In this document: piece by piece, positions 11,504 to 22,500 of the stretch
Layout of the letters: every line of letters starts with the position of its first letter
Position numbering within the stretch: the first letter of the stretch is position 1
DNA from: a virus
Length of the DNA stretch: 35,266 nucleotides
Virus record (IMG/VR): IMGVR_UViG_3300047179_000012
Span: 1 to 35,266 of that record
Strand: one strand, 5' to 3'
Notes under the pieces: model-generated
The model's input: the letters and a program-made list of their open reading frames with translations, nothing else
What the model was told of the DNA's origin: nothing
The model's database searches: none
Position numbers and translations under genes: made by a program

Positions 11504-11727
11504 CGCTGGAGTTTCTTCAGGCGCTCTTCTTCCCGTACGCGGGCGTCGGCTTCGAGATGCCCGCGTACGTCGTCCGCGATCGATGCGATACGCGCAGCCT
11601 CGGCGTTCGCTGCTTCGCCTTTGGCGTCCGCGGCGGCGTGCCATTCGTCGAGCGTGCCATTCTGTTTCGCTTCCAAAAATCCCCGAGCAAACACTATGTA
11701 CGGTCCCGTTTTCGCTTCTTCACTCAT
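11500..11727 (-). CDS. 75-aa helical protein at the end of the late operon
   Basis: It starts at ATG 11727, overlapping the stop of the giant ejection protein by 8 bases, and ends at the CTAG shared with the opposite gene. The protein is acidic to mixed charge and helical (YIVFARGFLEAKQNGTLDEW, then long Ala/Glu/Arg runs). Small proteins in this position in related phages have no assigned role. A chaperone for, or partner of, the ejection protein is possible because of the coupling. Confidence 0.6.
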   Translation of the reverse strand: MSEEAKTGPYIVFARGFLEAKQNGTLDEWHAAADAKGEAANAEAARIASIADDVRGHLEADARVREEERLKKLQR

Positions 11728-14700
11728 ACTTCGATTTTCTCAGAATCTCCAAGAATTTCGCGCGCAAAGAGGGCTTAGCCCCTTTCACCGATGATGCATA
11801 GCCACGCTTCAGGTCCTCGAACTGCTCGCGCGTGAGGCCAAGTTCCCTCTTGGCCGCTCCGTCTTGCATCAGCCTCACCCCAACCTCGGCGATGATAGTT
11901 TCTTCAGTGCCGTCCTCGTAGCCATGCATCCGCACCCAATTTTGCGCCCGGCGTCCGGCAGGCGTCCGCAGGAAATCATAGCCCGCATGTGCGCTAAAAT
12001 CGCCGCCGCCTAGCTCGTACTGCAGGGCGTGGAGAAATTCGTGTTCGGCGGTCTCCTGAATCTCTCCGTCGCTCAGCGTTGCGTCGTCACGGATCAAGAC
12101 AATCGGCCTCCCTGCATCTTTCTTCGCCTCCCACAGGAAATCACGCAATGGATTCTCCGCCGGCACATTCCAAACGTCGAGATATCGCTCTAAGCCCTCC
12201 GTCAGGTGCGACACGTCGCGCGGCGTGCAGAACATGCCCCCCACTTCCGAGACATGGTTGTTCGCGAGCTCCGCCTTCAGGATGAATCCGAGCGCGTGTG
12301 CGTTGGCCAGGTATGCCTTTCCCCCCACCGGCTGCGCGAAATATTGCGCGATCCTGGCCAGCAGCGGCTTGGGCTTCTCTCCGAGCTTAAGAAAATTCGA
12401 TTCCGGCGCCGTCTGTGGGATTCTCTGGACGCCCTTGCCGGAATCCTTGAGAATGTTGCTATTCGTGGCCGGTGCATCGAAGTCGAACGACTCCTGCCCG
12501 GTACCGAAAAGATCTCCCTGTCGAGGATCGACCCTCGACTCAAGCGCCCCGCTTTCGGGCCTTCGCGAATAGAGCGGGTCCGCGCTCTTTCCGCCCCCCA
12601 ATTCCTTCTCGATCGCCTGACGAACCCGCTCGTAAGTATGCCGCTTGATCTCACTTGCCGGCGCTCCCTTTTTCCCGAGGCTCTCCGCTCCGTGCACCAG
12701 GGCATCGTGGATCATGCCGCCCCTTGCCTTCAGCTTGTCGTATACCGAAAGCGCCCGTTCGGCGTTCGCGGCACGCTCCGCGTTGGCCTCGCCCGCCAGT
12801 TGATTGCCTGCCGCTTCCAGGTCTTTCGCCTTGCTGGCGTCCGCCACAATGCCAAATAGCTTCTTTTCGTTTTGGATGCGCTTGCGGATATCGCTCGATA
12901 ATCGCGCCATCTCGAAGATCGCCTGCTGCTGCTCCGGTTCCACGTCGCCGAACAGGCTCATATTTTCCGGCGACGACGTTTCCTTTTTCGGCGCACCTTT
13001 CAGAAAGTCGATGGTTTCGCGCAATTCTTCATTCGATAGCTGCTTGCCCTTGATCGCCTCCATGAGTGCGGCCTGGTCGGCATGACTCGGCAATTCCGCG
13101 CCAATGATCGCCGCCCGAGGAACCGATAAATCGCCCTGGATCACCTCGTCGAAAATCGACGGTTTGAGCGCCGCAAGCGCCGCACCATCCCGCGCAATCG
13201 CGCCCTTGAGACTGATTCCCTTTAGCTGGAGCTGGTCGGGGTGGATGTTGTTCTCGCGGAGAACCTTCGCGGCATCGATCGCGGTTCCGCGACCTTCCGC
13301 CATGTTGATGAGTGCCCCCTTGGTTCGGGCCTCGTTGGCGGTGGCCGATCTGAGATACATCACCGCGACCTTCGGGGCCCCGGCACGCTTCGCCAGTTCG
13401 AGGCGATGGTGGCCGTTCACGACATACGTTTTGCCGTCTGCGGGATCGCGCCAAACGGCAAGCACACCGCCCAGCTCGGGATCATAGCTCTTCACGTCCT
13501 TCAGTTCATCGCCGACACCGGCCGCGCCGCCGGTGTCCCGCTTGAACTGGAAGCGAACGGGGTCGGCATGAATCTCCTGCGGATCGACCGTGTGCACATC
13601 GCCCGGTTGTGCAAATGCCCTGAGTGCCGATTCCCCTAACTCGGCCTTTGGTGGGGTGAGCGGATTCGCTCCCGTCGCAATCTCGGCCGGTGTGTCCGGC
13701 GTTTGGATCTTTGCAGGCTCCGGCTTCGGAGTCGGCGGTGTCTCTGGTGCCTGCGACGGGCTCACGCCCGCCGATGGTCCCGAATTCTGGCCGCTCGGTG
13801 CCTCGGGAGGAGGAACGCTTCCGGCAACGCCGGCGTCCGCGTCGCGCTCGGCCTTCACCAGACTATTCACCAGCGCCTCGCGCTCCGCGTTGCTCGTGGT
13901 GGTGAGCGCCTGGCGGAGCATCCGCGTTCGATCGGGATTGAGGAGAAACCATGCCGCCCGCCGCCCGAGTCCGATGGCCGCGCCGCCGCCGATTGGGTGA
14001 GTAATGAGCCCCAGGCCTCGCATGATTCCCGACATCCACGCGTGCTGCGTCGGGTTCGGATCTTCGGCCAATCGTTCCGTCAGTGCAAGAAAATCATTCA
14101 CGTCCGCGATCTGCTCCGGGGTGTAAATCGCCGCCACTGTGCGCCGTCCTAACCGATTCCAGACTCGCCGCGCTTCCTTCGGGGAAACGAATTCCGACCC
14201 GTCAGCCGCCGACTTGAAGACATGCTCGGAGAGGAACCCTTCCGCGAGCGGACCCCGAACCTCGGGCGCCGTGCTCAACACGTCGGCGAGTAATGGATAG
14301 TTCGCATCCCGCGACATCGTGAGCTTCGAAAAAACCCGAGCCTGGCCGCTCTGCCCGGTCGTGTCTCCCGCCAACTGCTTCACCGTGTCGAGAACAGCAC
14401 TCCGCCGCGCCCAATTCGCCCGCGCCGCTCGCAGTGCGTTTACGGTTTCAGGGCCCGCCTGCTGGACGGCGCTCTGGATCTGCGGCTCGAGTGCGCCGAT
14501 CACATCTCCGGCCATCTTCTTGGCGAGCGGGCTCGCCTGTGTCCTTCCCGCCTGCGCATCTTTGAGGTAACCCAGTAGACGCTCAACCTTTGACGCCGGC
14601 ATGTGGTCGGCGGAGTTCTGCAATGCCTGGGCCGCCGCGAGAACCGGATCCGCGCGTTGATCGACGGGGCGAATTCCCATCGTCAGGCTATCGATGATGG

Positions 14701-15919
14701 CCTGAAGTTTTGGCTTCACCGGGCGAAGATCGACCGGCATTCCCATCGATTCCATCACCGGAACCGTTGCCGGTCCCCCGGTAGTGACGGGACGGCCTTG
14801 GCTGTCGAGGATGGTACTAACCGGGGTGTTCACGGTTTTGGTCCCGACTTGTACAACTCTCTGGTTTTCGGGTGCCGCTTCCGCCTTGGCGAGCTGATTG
14901 TAATTCGCCTCCGCCTGTCCGTGGTACTCATTGGCGCTGCCGAGCAGGTTGTCGAGCGTATGCTGTCCCGCCGCGTGCGCGTCGGTGCCGAAGCCGTTCG
15001 TGAAATCGGTAATCGCGGTATGAACGCCCTGCTGGTTCTCCGCTGCCCGCGTCTCGAAGAGATCCGGCGCCACGGTGGAGCTGAGGACCTTCTGGGCTCC
15101 TTGGGTAAACTTCGACCCACCCGCCGCTCCCTGGCTCAACTTGATGCCGTATCGGTCGGCTAGCTTGATGACGTTGGGCGAAAGTGGCCGCGGGCTGGAG
15201 TTCACGAGTTTTTCGATGAGCGCCGCGCCTCCTCCGGTCACTCCGGCAATCGCTCCGCCGGTCGCTCCCGTTAGTCCGGTCGAAAGCGCCATCGCCGGCA
15301 AATTGCCGCCGGTCTGCACGCCGGTGACGCCACCCGCCGCTAGCGCGTCGGCTCCGATCCGTGCGAGCTTCGGGAGGAGTTTACTCACTTGCGCCGCCGC
15401 CTCGGCTCCGTGGATGCCGCGTTCAGCGAGTCCTGCCAACTGCGCCGCCTTGACCGCGCCATTGACCTCGCCGGTCCCGAGCGCAAACGCTGCCGCATCA
15501 CCGAGAAAATCGCCGAGTTTTCCGTTAAAGCTGTCTGGGGGAACCGCGAGCTGACGCAATTGTGGGCTGACCTCCGGGAGCACCCGGTCGGCTCCGGGAA
15601 TCTTCCGCACAAGATCATAAGCACCTTCGCCGGTCTTGTAAACGGACGCCCCCATGCCATTCCATAAATCGATGAACGGTTGTGCGACCTGCGACAAGAT
15701 ACCGGGTTGCTGAGGCACGGCGGGGGCCTGCGGCATCGCCGGGACTTCCGCCTGCTTCATATCCCACAATGCGGCCTTCGTCTCGCGCGGGAGCGGCATC
15801 GTCGCCAGCTTCGAAGCAAGCTCCGTCGCGTCCTTCGATCCCTGATAAGCGTCCCAGGCGTCCGCCTTCACCGTTTGCGGTACGGGTACCGATTCGAGAG
15901 TTGTCTTTAGGTCGGGCAT
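11720..15919 (-). CDS. gp16-position ejection protein with ParB-like and HExxH metallopeptidase domains (polyvalent-type)
   Basis: A 1399-residue protein, more than twice the size of P22 gp16 (609 aa), encoded directly after the gp20 equivalent. The N-terminal 700 residues are mostly helical, with two Gly/Ala-rich hydrophobic stretches (about 204-237 and 635-652) of the kind expected to enter membranes. A Pro-rich linker lies near 705-770. Residues about 785-910 form a ParB/sulfiredoxin-like domain (VDPQEIHADPVRFQF, YVVNGHHRLELAKRAG, IDAAKVLREN). The C-terminus carries ETAEHEFLHALQYELGGG, an HExxH zinc motif at about 1293-1297, with ETIIAEVGVRL about 45 residues on as a possible third-ligand region. 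ParB plus zincin is a known combination in phage 'polyvalent proteins' injected with DNA. Ejection into the host is inferred from gene order; enzyme activity is not shown. Confidence 0.82.
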   Translation of the reverse strand: MPDLKTTLESVPVPQTVKADAWDAYQGSKDATELASKLATMPLPRETKAALWDMKQAEVPAMPQAPAVPQQPGILSQVAQPFIDLWNGMGASVYKTGEGAYDLVRKIPGADRVLPEVSPQLRQLAVPPDSFNGKLGDFLGDAAAFALGTGEVNGAVKAAQLAGLAERGIHGAEAAAQVSKLLPKLARIGADALAAGGVTGVQTGGNLPAMALSTGLTGATGGAIAGVTGGGAALIEKLVNSSPRPLSPNVIKLADRYGIKLSQGAAGGSKFTQGAQKVLSSTVAPDLFETRAAENQQGVHTAITDFTNGFGTDAHAAGQHTLDNLLGSANEYHGQAEANYNQLAKAEAAPENQRVVQVGTKTVNTPVSTILDSQGRPVTTGGPATVPVMESMGMPVDLRPVKPKLQAIIDSLTMGIRPVDQRADPVLAAAQALQNSADHMPASKVERLLGYLKDAQAGRTQASPLAKKMAGDVIGALEPQIQSAVQQAGPETVNALRAARANWARRSAVLDTVKQLAGDTTGQSGQARVFSKLTMSRDANYPLLADVLSTAPEVRGPLAEGFLSEHVFKSAADGSEFVSPKEARRVWNRLGRRTVAAIYTPEQIADVNDFLALTERLAEDPNPTQHAWMSGIMRGLGLITHPIGGGAAIGLGRRAAWFLLNPDRTRMLRQALTTTSNAEREALVNSLVKAERDADAGVAGSVPPPEAPSGQNSGPSAGVSPSQAPETPPTPKPEPAKIQTPDTPAEIATGANPLTPPKAELGESALRAFAQPGDVHTVDPQEIHADPVRFQFKRDTGGAAGVGDELKDVKSYDPELGGVLAVWRDPADGKTYVVNGHHRLELAKRAGAPKVAVMYLRSATANEARTKGALINMAEGRGTAIDAAKVLRENNIHPDQLQLKGISLKGAIARDGAALAALKPSIFDEVIQGDLSVPRAAIIGAELPSHADQAALMEAIKGKQLSNEELRETIDFLKGAPKKETSSPENMSLFGDVEPEQQQAIFEMARLSSDIRKRIQNEKKLFGIVADASKAKDLEAAGNQLAGEANAERAANAERALSVYDKLKARGGMIHDALVHGAESLGKKGAPASEIKRHTYERVRQAIEKELGGGKSADPLYSRRPESGALESRVDPRQGDLFGTGQESFDFDAPATNSNILKDSGKGVQRIPQTAPESNFLKLGEKPKPLLARIAQYFAQPVGGKAYLANAHALGFILKAELANNHVSEVGGMFCTPRDVSHLTEGLERYLDVWNVPAENPLRDFLWEAKKDAGRPIVLIRDDATLSDGEIQETAEHEFLHALQYELGGGDFSAHAGYDFLRTPAGRRAQNWVRMHGYEDGTEETIIAEVGVRLMQDGAAKRELGLTREQFEDLKRGYASSVKGAKPSLRAKFLEILRKSKYE

Positions 15920-15925
15920 AGTCGC

Positions 15926-17932
15926 TTACCGAAACGGGTTCACCGGCGCTGAACTGGATGGCGCGAACGGGTTCGCGGTCTGCGCCGGCGCGTTGCGCTT
16001 CTTAAGCGTCTCCGGATCGTATCCGCTCCTCTGCAAAATCTCTCGCGCCGCGGGCCCGATCACCTTCACGACGTTGCCGAGCCGTGCGTCCTGCACTTTT
16101 TCCTGAAGCGGAATCGCGCGTCCGGCGGCAATCTGTATCAGGCGGTCGCCGGCGTGCTCGATCTGCTCGGGGCTGCCGTTGTCGCCCAGCTCCTTCATGA
16201 TTTGCTTGATTTCGCCATCTGTGGCGACGCCGCCTTTGGACAGCTTGGCAACTTCGCCGGCGAGGAACTGCGCCACTAGCTTCGCGTCCTGCGGCGGAGC
16301 GTAACCCAGCTCCGAAATGACGCGGTTATAGACCGCGTTGCCCGGCTTGAATGTTGTATTGTTCAGCGCCGCGCCAACCTGCTGAAACAGGTCGGCATGG
16401 TGAAGCATCGTGTTCAGGGCGAGGACCTGGCCGCCGGCTTTGGTCGCGTTGCTGTCGCTAAATTCTCTGAGGACCTGATACCGCTTGTCCATGTTGGCCT
16501 CGTCGAAGCTCGGGTCAATCTTGAGCACCTGGCCGATGATGCCTGGATTGGAGCGCATCATCATGCGAACCCCCTGCGGGTCCATCTTGCCGGTGGCAAT
16601 CGCCTCGGCGGCCGGCGAAACCCCGGTCCCGGTGTCATAACCGAATCGCTGCTTCTCGATGTTTAGGCGTCCCGCGCTAACCCCCAACTCCCCGCGTGCG
16701 ATTTCATTCCGCACCGCCTCATTGCTGGCCACCTGCGCATCCCGCTTCGCCGTCTGCCCCGTCGTCACCTGCTGTTCCGCGGTCAAGCCAAGCTGCCGCG
16801 CCTTCTCGCGGTTCGCGAGCGAGAACTCGCCGAATTGCGCCCTCACCTTCGGGTCGATCCCGGCGAGGAGTACGTCCCATTGACCGGCGTTGTTCGCCTG
16901 CGCCAAACCCGGAGCCACGGCCGCGAGCTGCGCGGAAAGGGCCTTGCTGTTCGCCTCCGCCACCTGGCTCGCGTGCAAGTCGTCGAGACGCTTCTGCTCC
17001 GAGCTATTCTTCTGCTCCTCCATCGCTTGCTTCCGTTGCGCGAGTTGATCGCCGGCCTCCGTGAGCCGCTGCTCGAATGCCTTCAGCGCGGCGTCGTTCG
17101 GAACGTTCGGCTCAAAATCGGACGGCGCCGCATAGCCCTTCGAAACGGCGCCCGCGATGACGCGGTCGTACGTCTCTTGCTTTAGCTCCGGAGGCGCATC
17201 CCTGACCGCTTGAAGCCCCTGCGCAATGTAGCTGTGCTGTTTCTGCGCCGTTTCGACGGCGTTCTTCTGCGCCTCGGACGCGAACTTATCTGCCTCGGCC
17301 TGCTTTTCACGCATGTCGGCGGACTGCTTCCAAAACTCTCTCGCCTGCGTGAGATTCCCCGCCTTGGCGTGTGCGTCGGCGGCCAACGCCATCAGATCGG
17401 CCGGCGTTGGACCGCCCACGCCTGGCGTGACCAGCGGCGTTCCGCGTCTGCCTACGGGGATCGACGCCGGGCTTGGCGTGACCGGGCTTGGCTGGGCGGC
17501 CGGTGCGACCGGCTGAGCACCCGGCGTTGTTTCGGGGGACGCTTGCGAATCTGCGGGATCGTCGACGCCGCCCGCCGCTGCCGGTACCGAAGGATCGGAC
17601 TGCATGAGGTTGCCCTGCGGCGTGCCACCGACAATCGTCGGCCGCTGGCCGGGCGCGGTCGTTCCATCCGGAACGGGCGGAGCGACTGGCGGGCCGCCCT
17701 GCGGCTGCGAGCCGTAGAGGGCCGCGACGCTGGCCTGATAGTTTGCCGCCGCCTGCGCGTCCTTCTGCGCCTGCAATTGTGCCTGCTGGTTCGCGAACTG
17801 CTGCTGCTTCAATTGCTCCTGCCCGATCTGGTTCTGGAGCATCATGTCGCGGAGGCTCTGTACCTGCCCCAGCGACACCGCCGGAGACGGCATCACGTAC
17901 AACTGATTGGCATTAAACGGCGTGCTTCCCAT
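15926..17932 (-). CDS. gp20-equivalent DNA ejection protein
   Basis: A 668-residue protein in the P22 gene 20 position. The N-terminus (about 20-70) is a Gln/Ala-rich coiled coil (MLQNQIGQEQLKQQQFANQQ). A disordered Pro/Gly/Thr region spans about 75-170. The remaining 480 residues are long helices with charged heptads (REFWKQSADMREKQAEADKF, EQRLTEAGDQLAQRK). In P22, gp7, gp20 and gp16 leave the virion with the DNA and form a conduit across the envelope. This protein is larger than P22 gp20 (471 aa). The assignment rests on order, size and helical/disordered layout rather than clear sequence identity. Confidence 0.75.
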   Translation of the reverse strand: MGSTPFNANQLYVMPSPAVSLGQVQSLRDMMLQNQIGQEQLKQQQFANQQAQLQAQKDAQAAANYQASVAALYGSQPQGGPPVAPPVPDGTTAPGQRPTIVGGTPQGNLMQSDPSVPAAAGGVDDPADSQASPETTPGAQPVAPAAQPSPVTPSPASIPVGRRGTPLVTPGVGGPTPADLMALAADAHAKAGNLTQAREFWKQSADMREKQAEADKFASEAQKNAVETAQKQHSYIAQGLQAVRDAPPELKQETYDRVIAGAVSKGYAAPSDFEPNVPNDAALKAFEQRLTEAGDQLAQRKQAMEEQKNSSEQKRLDDLHASQVAEANSKALSAQLAAVAPGLAQANNAGQWDVLLAGIDPKVRAQFGEFSLANREKARQLGLTAEQQVTTGQTAKRDAQVASNEAVRNEIARGELGVSAGRLNIEKQRFGYDTGTGVSPAAEAIATGKMDPQGVRMMMRSNPGIIGQVLKIDPSFDEANMDKRYQVLREFSDSNATKAGGQVLALNTMLHHADLFQQVGAALNNTTFKPGNAVYNRVISELGYAPPQDAKLVAQFLAGEVAKLSKGGVATDGEIKQIMKELGDNGSPEQIEHAGDRLIQIAAGRAIPLQEKVQDARLGNVVKVIGPAAREILQRSGYDPETLKKRNAPAQTANPFAPSSSAPVNPFR

Positions 17933-17934
17933 GA

Positions 17935-19062
17935 CTAACCCTCGTATCCGCCGCCGTCAGAACCGGCAGTCGATTGCGCCACATTGCCCGAACCGCCGAA
18001 GATCCCCGCCAGGCTGCCGCCGTTTCCGGAGAGCGCCAGATTGAGCGCCTGGCCGGTGCCGTTGAGCATATTCGCCCAGGCGTTCGCGCTCCCGATGGTC
18101 CCCTGCGCCTGGTCGTTGCCCGCCCCGATCTGCGTGTTGCCGATATACATTCCGCCGTTCATCAGGTTCTGGCTCTGCGTGGTCGCGCCCTGCAGTCCGA
18201 GCGAGCCGCCATATTCCGCGCCCTGGATGCCGGCCGTTCCCGCGTACTGGCTGGCGTTGGTTCCGAGGTTGCCCGCGTACTGGCTGGCGGCGGTCTGGAG
18301 CTGCCCGGCTTGCGCCTGCGCCTGCGTGCCGATCGTCCCCGCATACTGCGCCGAGTTCTGTAAATTGGCGCCCATCTGTCCCGCCGCCGTCTGGCCCTGC
18401 TGGGAAAGCGAATTCAGGTTGTTGAACGTGTTCTGGTTCTGCGTCGTGTAATCGTTGAACGCCTGCTGGTAGCCCTGCTGAGCCGCGCCCGTGGCGTAGC
18501 TGGTGAGCGCTTGCAGCGTTCCCCCACTGACGGAAGCCCCGCCCGCGGCCGCGGAGCGGTTGATCGCGGCTTCGCCCTGCTGCAGCGCGAAGTTGTAGCC
18601 AGGATCGTACTGCTGCATGTAGCTGGCGGTGAACGGAGTCGCGCCCGCGCCGCCGGGAGCCATGAATGACGACAGCGACTGCGAGGCCTGAGCGCCGGTC
18701 GTCGCGTAGGGCGAGAGAAGCTGATTCGCGGAACCGGCTGCATCGAGCGCTCCGCCGCCCGCGGTCGAAGCCGCGCCGGTAATGTTCGACGCCGCCTGGT
18801 TCGCGGTGTTGATCGCCTGGCCGCCCGCATAGCTGGCCGCATTGGTCGCGTTGGTACCTGCCGAATTCGCGGCGTTGGTCGCGTTGGTCTGGCCGCTCGT
18901 GACCGCCGACCCGATGCCGTTGTTGGCGTTCGTGATCGCCTGCCCGACCGTCTGCCCGGCCGCATTCTGCCCGGCGGCCGCCTGGCCTGCCGCGGTCGTC
19001 GACGCGTTCGAAAGGACACCGGCTCCCGCCGCCCCGAAAATGGCGCTGATTAAACTATTCAT
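17935..19062 (-). CDS. gp7-equivalent DNA transfer (ejection) protein
   Basis: A 375-residue protein dominated by Ala, Gly, Gln, Asn, Thr and Ser. The central motif is what I recall from podovirus DNA-transfer proteins: YDPGYNFALQQGEAAINRSA, then GGTLQALTSYATGAAQQGY and FNNLNSLSQQGQ. Both flanks are AG/NA repeats (NAANSAGTNATNAASYAGG). In P22, gp7 is an ejected inner-core protein. It overlaps the gp14-like gene by 8 bases and is followed 2 bases later by the gp20 equivalent. Confidence 0.85.
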   Translation of the reverse strand: MNSLISAIFGAAGAGVLSNASTTAAGQAAAGQNAAGQTVGQAITNANNGIGSAVTSGQTNATNAANSAGTNATNAASYAGGQAINTANQAASNITGAASTAGGGALDAAGSANQLLSPYATTGAQASQSLSSFMAPGGAGATPFTASYMQQYDPGYNFALQQGEAAINRSAAAGGASVSGGTLQALTSYATGAAQQGYQQAFNDYTTQNQNTFNNLNSLSQQGQTAAGQMGANLQNSAQYAGTIGTQAQAQAGQLQTAASQYAGNLGTNASQYAGTAGIQGAEYGGSLGLQGATTQSQNLMNGGMYIGNTQIGAGNDQAQGTIGSANAWANMLNGTGQALNLALSGNGGSLAGIFGGSGNVAQSTAGSDGGGYEG

Positions 19063-19549
19063 GCTTCTCCCGTCCGCCTCCCGGCGGTCCCTCTTTCGAG
19101 ATCCCCATCAGGATCAAATCGCGCAGCTCGCCGCCCCTCTGGAAGCTCCGCGGGTTGCGGCCGTACTCAACCATCCCGCAACGCTTGGCGAACGCCACAG
19201 CGAGCCGCAGATCCGCCGGAGTGGCCCCCACAATCCGCCGCGCGGGCGAGTTCGCGAACATCCAGTCCAGTACGCCGCGCCCCGCTTCCGCCGCCCGCGG
19301 TCCCCAGCTCCGCCGCAAAAGGCAGTTGTGGACCTCGTAGCACACGGTATTCAGCGGCACGAAGACGAACAGCCCGAGCAGCGTTCCCTGGTCCTCGCGC
19401 GCGATCACATACCAGATGGCCGGATGCCGGTTCGGTTCATACTCGGCGAGCGAGGGCGCGAAATCGTCGCGGTGCGCCTCATACGAGCGCTCGTCCGCGG
19501 TCTGGATTTCCCGGATCAGTAAATAGTCGATGGAGCGCTCGAACCTCAC
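19055..19549 (-). CDS. gp14-like virion assembly protein (GNAT-type fold)
   Basis: A 164-residue protein starting at GTG 19549. The pattern fits an acetyltransferase-like fold: PAIWYVIAREDQGTLLGLFV (paired strands), then VCYEVHNCLLRRSWGPRAAE and ATPADLRLAVAFAKRCGMVE. P22 gp14 belongs to DUF2824, a GNAT-related family, and lies at the same place, between the tail genes and gene 7. gp14 is needed for infectious virions and is not known to acetylate anything. An enzymatic role for this copy is therefore unproven. Confidence 0.8.
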   Translation of the reverse strand: MRFERSIDYLLIREIQTADERSYEAHRDDFAPSLAEYEPNRHPAIWYVIAREDQGTLLGLFVFVPLNTVCYEVHNCLLRRSWGPRAAEAGRGVLDWMFANSPARRIVGATPADLRLAVAFAKRCGMVEYGRNPRSFQRGGELRDLILMGISKEGPPGGGREKHE

Positions 19550-19574
19550 CTAATACAGTCGCCGTTCGGCTGCT

Positions 19575-22500
19575 TCAGAGTTCCTGAGCGCCCGGAATCA
19601 GCTTCACCGACAAGTCCCACCCGAACAGACACACGTGATCCATCGCGAACGGCGTCACCGCCGCGACGTCCACCGCCTCGGCGAGCTGCTGCTCGTACAG
19701 ATACGGACACCCGCCATTGAAGACGGGAAACAGATACCGAACCGAGGCGCTCGGCCAGCCCCACCCCTGCGCCAGGCTCACCGCCTGGCTCACCAGATCG
19801 AGCGACCGCGTCCCGCTCCCGAAGTCCAGCGCCTCAATCTTGATCCGCGTGAGGGGACCGCCCGGCGATTTCCAGGCCGCCGGCGTATTGACGTAGGCGT
19901 TCAGCCGGCCGCCCAGCGCGTACATCCCATAGACGCTCGGATAATTGACGTCGTAAGGATAAAGGACCTCGAACTTAGCGCCGGAGTAAACCGTCTTCAC
20001 CGCCGTGATGATCGCCGCCACGTGATTCGCCAGGCGGTTCACCAGGAAGTTCGCGTCAACCGAACCATTGATCGCCGGATCGCTGGAGGGACTCCAAAAG
20101 CTGGCGAGGCTCCTCCCAAGGGTCCCAACGGCAGCGGCCGCGGTCTCGGCGTCGTAATACGCCATTCCGCCGCCGGTCACCAATCCGCCGCTTGTATACG
20201 CTCCATTCCCGCTCGAACCGTTTAGGGTGAAGTGCGTCGAGCCGGTCACCGTGACCGTCCAGGTCCCGTTCGCCGCCGTACAGCCCAACACCCCGGAAAT
20301 CGACACCACGTTGCCGGTCGCGAGGCCATGCGCCTCGGTCGTGCCGATCGAGATCGGCGCGGTGTAGCTGGCATAGCCCACGGGGACCAGATTCGCTTGC
20401 GCGAAGTACCACCAGAGGAACTCGCCCAGTTGCAGATCCGGCGTCAGCCCCGCCGCGTGCTGGAGCTGCGCCAGGTGAAGATAGCAGGCCTTTTGGTACG
20501 CGAGGAAGTTGCTCGCCATCGGTGCGCACTGCGTCGAGTTCAGGCCGCCGAAGCCGGTGGCGGTCACGACGGCATCGCCGTTCAGAAAACGAGCAGCCCA
20601 TACCTGACCAGTCGCCGGATCGTCCGGCGTATTCACCAGCTCCATCGAAAGCGCCGCCGTAATGGCCTGTCCGGATGCCGCGCAAAGGGCGAATAGATCC
20701 GCGTGCCAGGCCGCCGCCGCGGCGTTCAGCGCGGGCGTCTGCGAGGGGTCGATGATCCACGTCCCGAGGTTGCCGCCAGTTAAACCTCCCGTGTACGTGC
20801 ACGTCCCCGCCGCCGGTCCCGTACCGCCCGCATTCGACGTGCTGACGCTGAACGTATAGGCATAAGCCGCCGCTGGCGACCGCGCCGTAATCGTGATGAT
20901 CCCCGCCGTCGACGTTGCCGCCGCCCACACGCCGGAGTAGGTCTCATTGATGAAATAAACGAAATGGTTTCCAATCGTCGCCAGGGTGTCCGCCGGAAAC
21001 ACAGTCTTGCCCACCGTCTGGCCGCCGATGTCGAGAAAGATCTGGTCTCCGACGTTGAACGTCCCCATGATGACTACCTGCACCGAAGGAAACGTGGCCC
21101 CGGTCACCGCGCGTTGGTTCCACCAGAAGACGCCCACATATTCATCGATCGGGCCGGTAAACCCCAGCTTTTCCATCATCCACATGAGCCGCGCCGGCGG
21201 AAGCTGGTAGCCGTGCTGTGTGTCGTAGTCGATCGCGGGCGCCGATGTGGCGTAAGTGCCCGGCGCATCCGGAACGCCGGAGCCGACCACGGCTTCGAGA
21301 AAATCGAAATAGAAGTAGTTCCCCACCGCCGCGGTATTCGGCGTCGCGGTCAGCGTCAACACGGCCGTATGCTTCCCCGCCGAAAGGCCACTGGCGAATT
21401 TCACGCGCGTCAGAATCGGCACCCCGAGCGAATCGTCGAGATAACAGTCTTGCGTCACGGCCGCGGCGCCGTCGACCGCGCACGAGATCACCCCGCGGTC
21501 CACATAGAGCGCCGTCCCGAGCCAAAGATCATGCGGCTCCTGGCAGTAGTACTCGACCGTCACGGAGTCGCCTGTCTGGCTCGTGACCGCCGCGAAGCCC
21601 TGCGAATAGAAACCGCCGACCGCCGTCGAACTCCACCCCGAGCCATGCAGCGTCACCCAGGAGTCGGTTTCCTCGATCCGTACCGAGCCGGGCCCCGCCA
21701 CTTTCAGCGCCCGGATGCCGTGCGGGTCGGCCACCGCCCATGATGAAAACACCGCCGTCCAATTCGTCGCGGTATACGCCGCCGAATCCACCAGGGCCGG
21801 CGCGAACGTGAGCCACATCTGCCTCACTTGGTCATTGCCGCCGAGCGCCGTGAGGACCGTCGTCAGATCGAGCGAGATCGCCCACGTCGCCGCGGAACTG
21901 CCGCCGCTAAACTCGACTTCCGCGGTCGCCGTCAGGTTCGTGTTTTTCGCGATCGAATACATCCGGATCATGTTTCCGTCGTAACCGGCCGGCGACGCCG
22001 TGATCGTGATATCCGCCCCGCTCACCGTCGCCGAAAGCGAGAAGCTTCCGCCGTAATAGCTCGCATTGATTTGAGAGGCGAGAGCCGCGGCCACCGCCGC
22101 CGCCGTCTCCCCGCCGGTCGCAATGTAATCGAACGCCGTGTTCAAAAACCAGAGCGTCACCCGGTCGTAGGCCACCGCCCCCGGTGTCGAGATCGTGAAT
22201 GTCCCGGTTGCCTTCGTGTACGTGCCTCCGGCCTGCGTGGCGTGCGAAAACAGCGGAACCTTGACCGAGGTGCCGTTGACCAGGCTGACGTCGAGATACG
22301 GCCAGTCGATGGTCGCATACTTGGGCGAGTCGATCGGCTGGCAACCGGTGTACGTCAAATCGAAGCTCAGCACCAGCCCCGCCAGGTTCGCGTCGGGCAG
22401 GTACTTCAGCCGCGGATGCCCCCAGAAATCATCCCGGTCCCAGATCACCACCACCGCAAAATCTGCGGAATCGCGGAACACTCCGGAGACGGTGAAGCCG

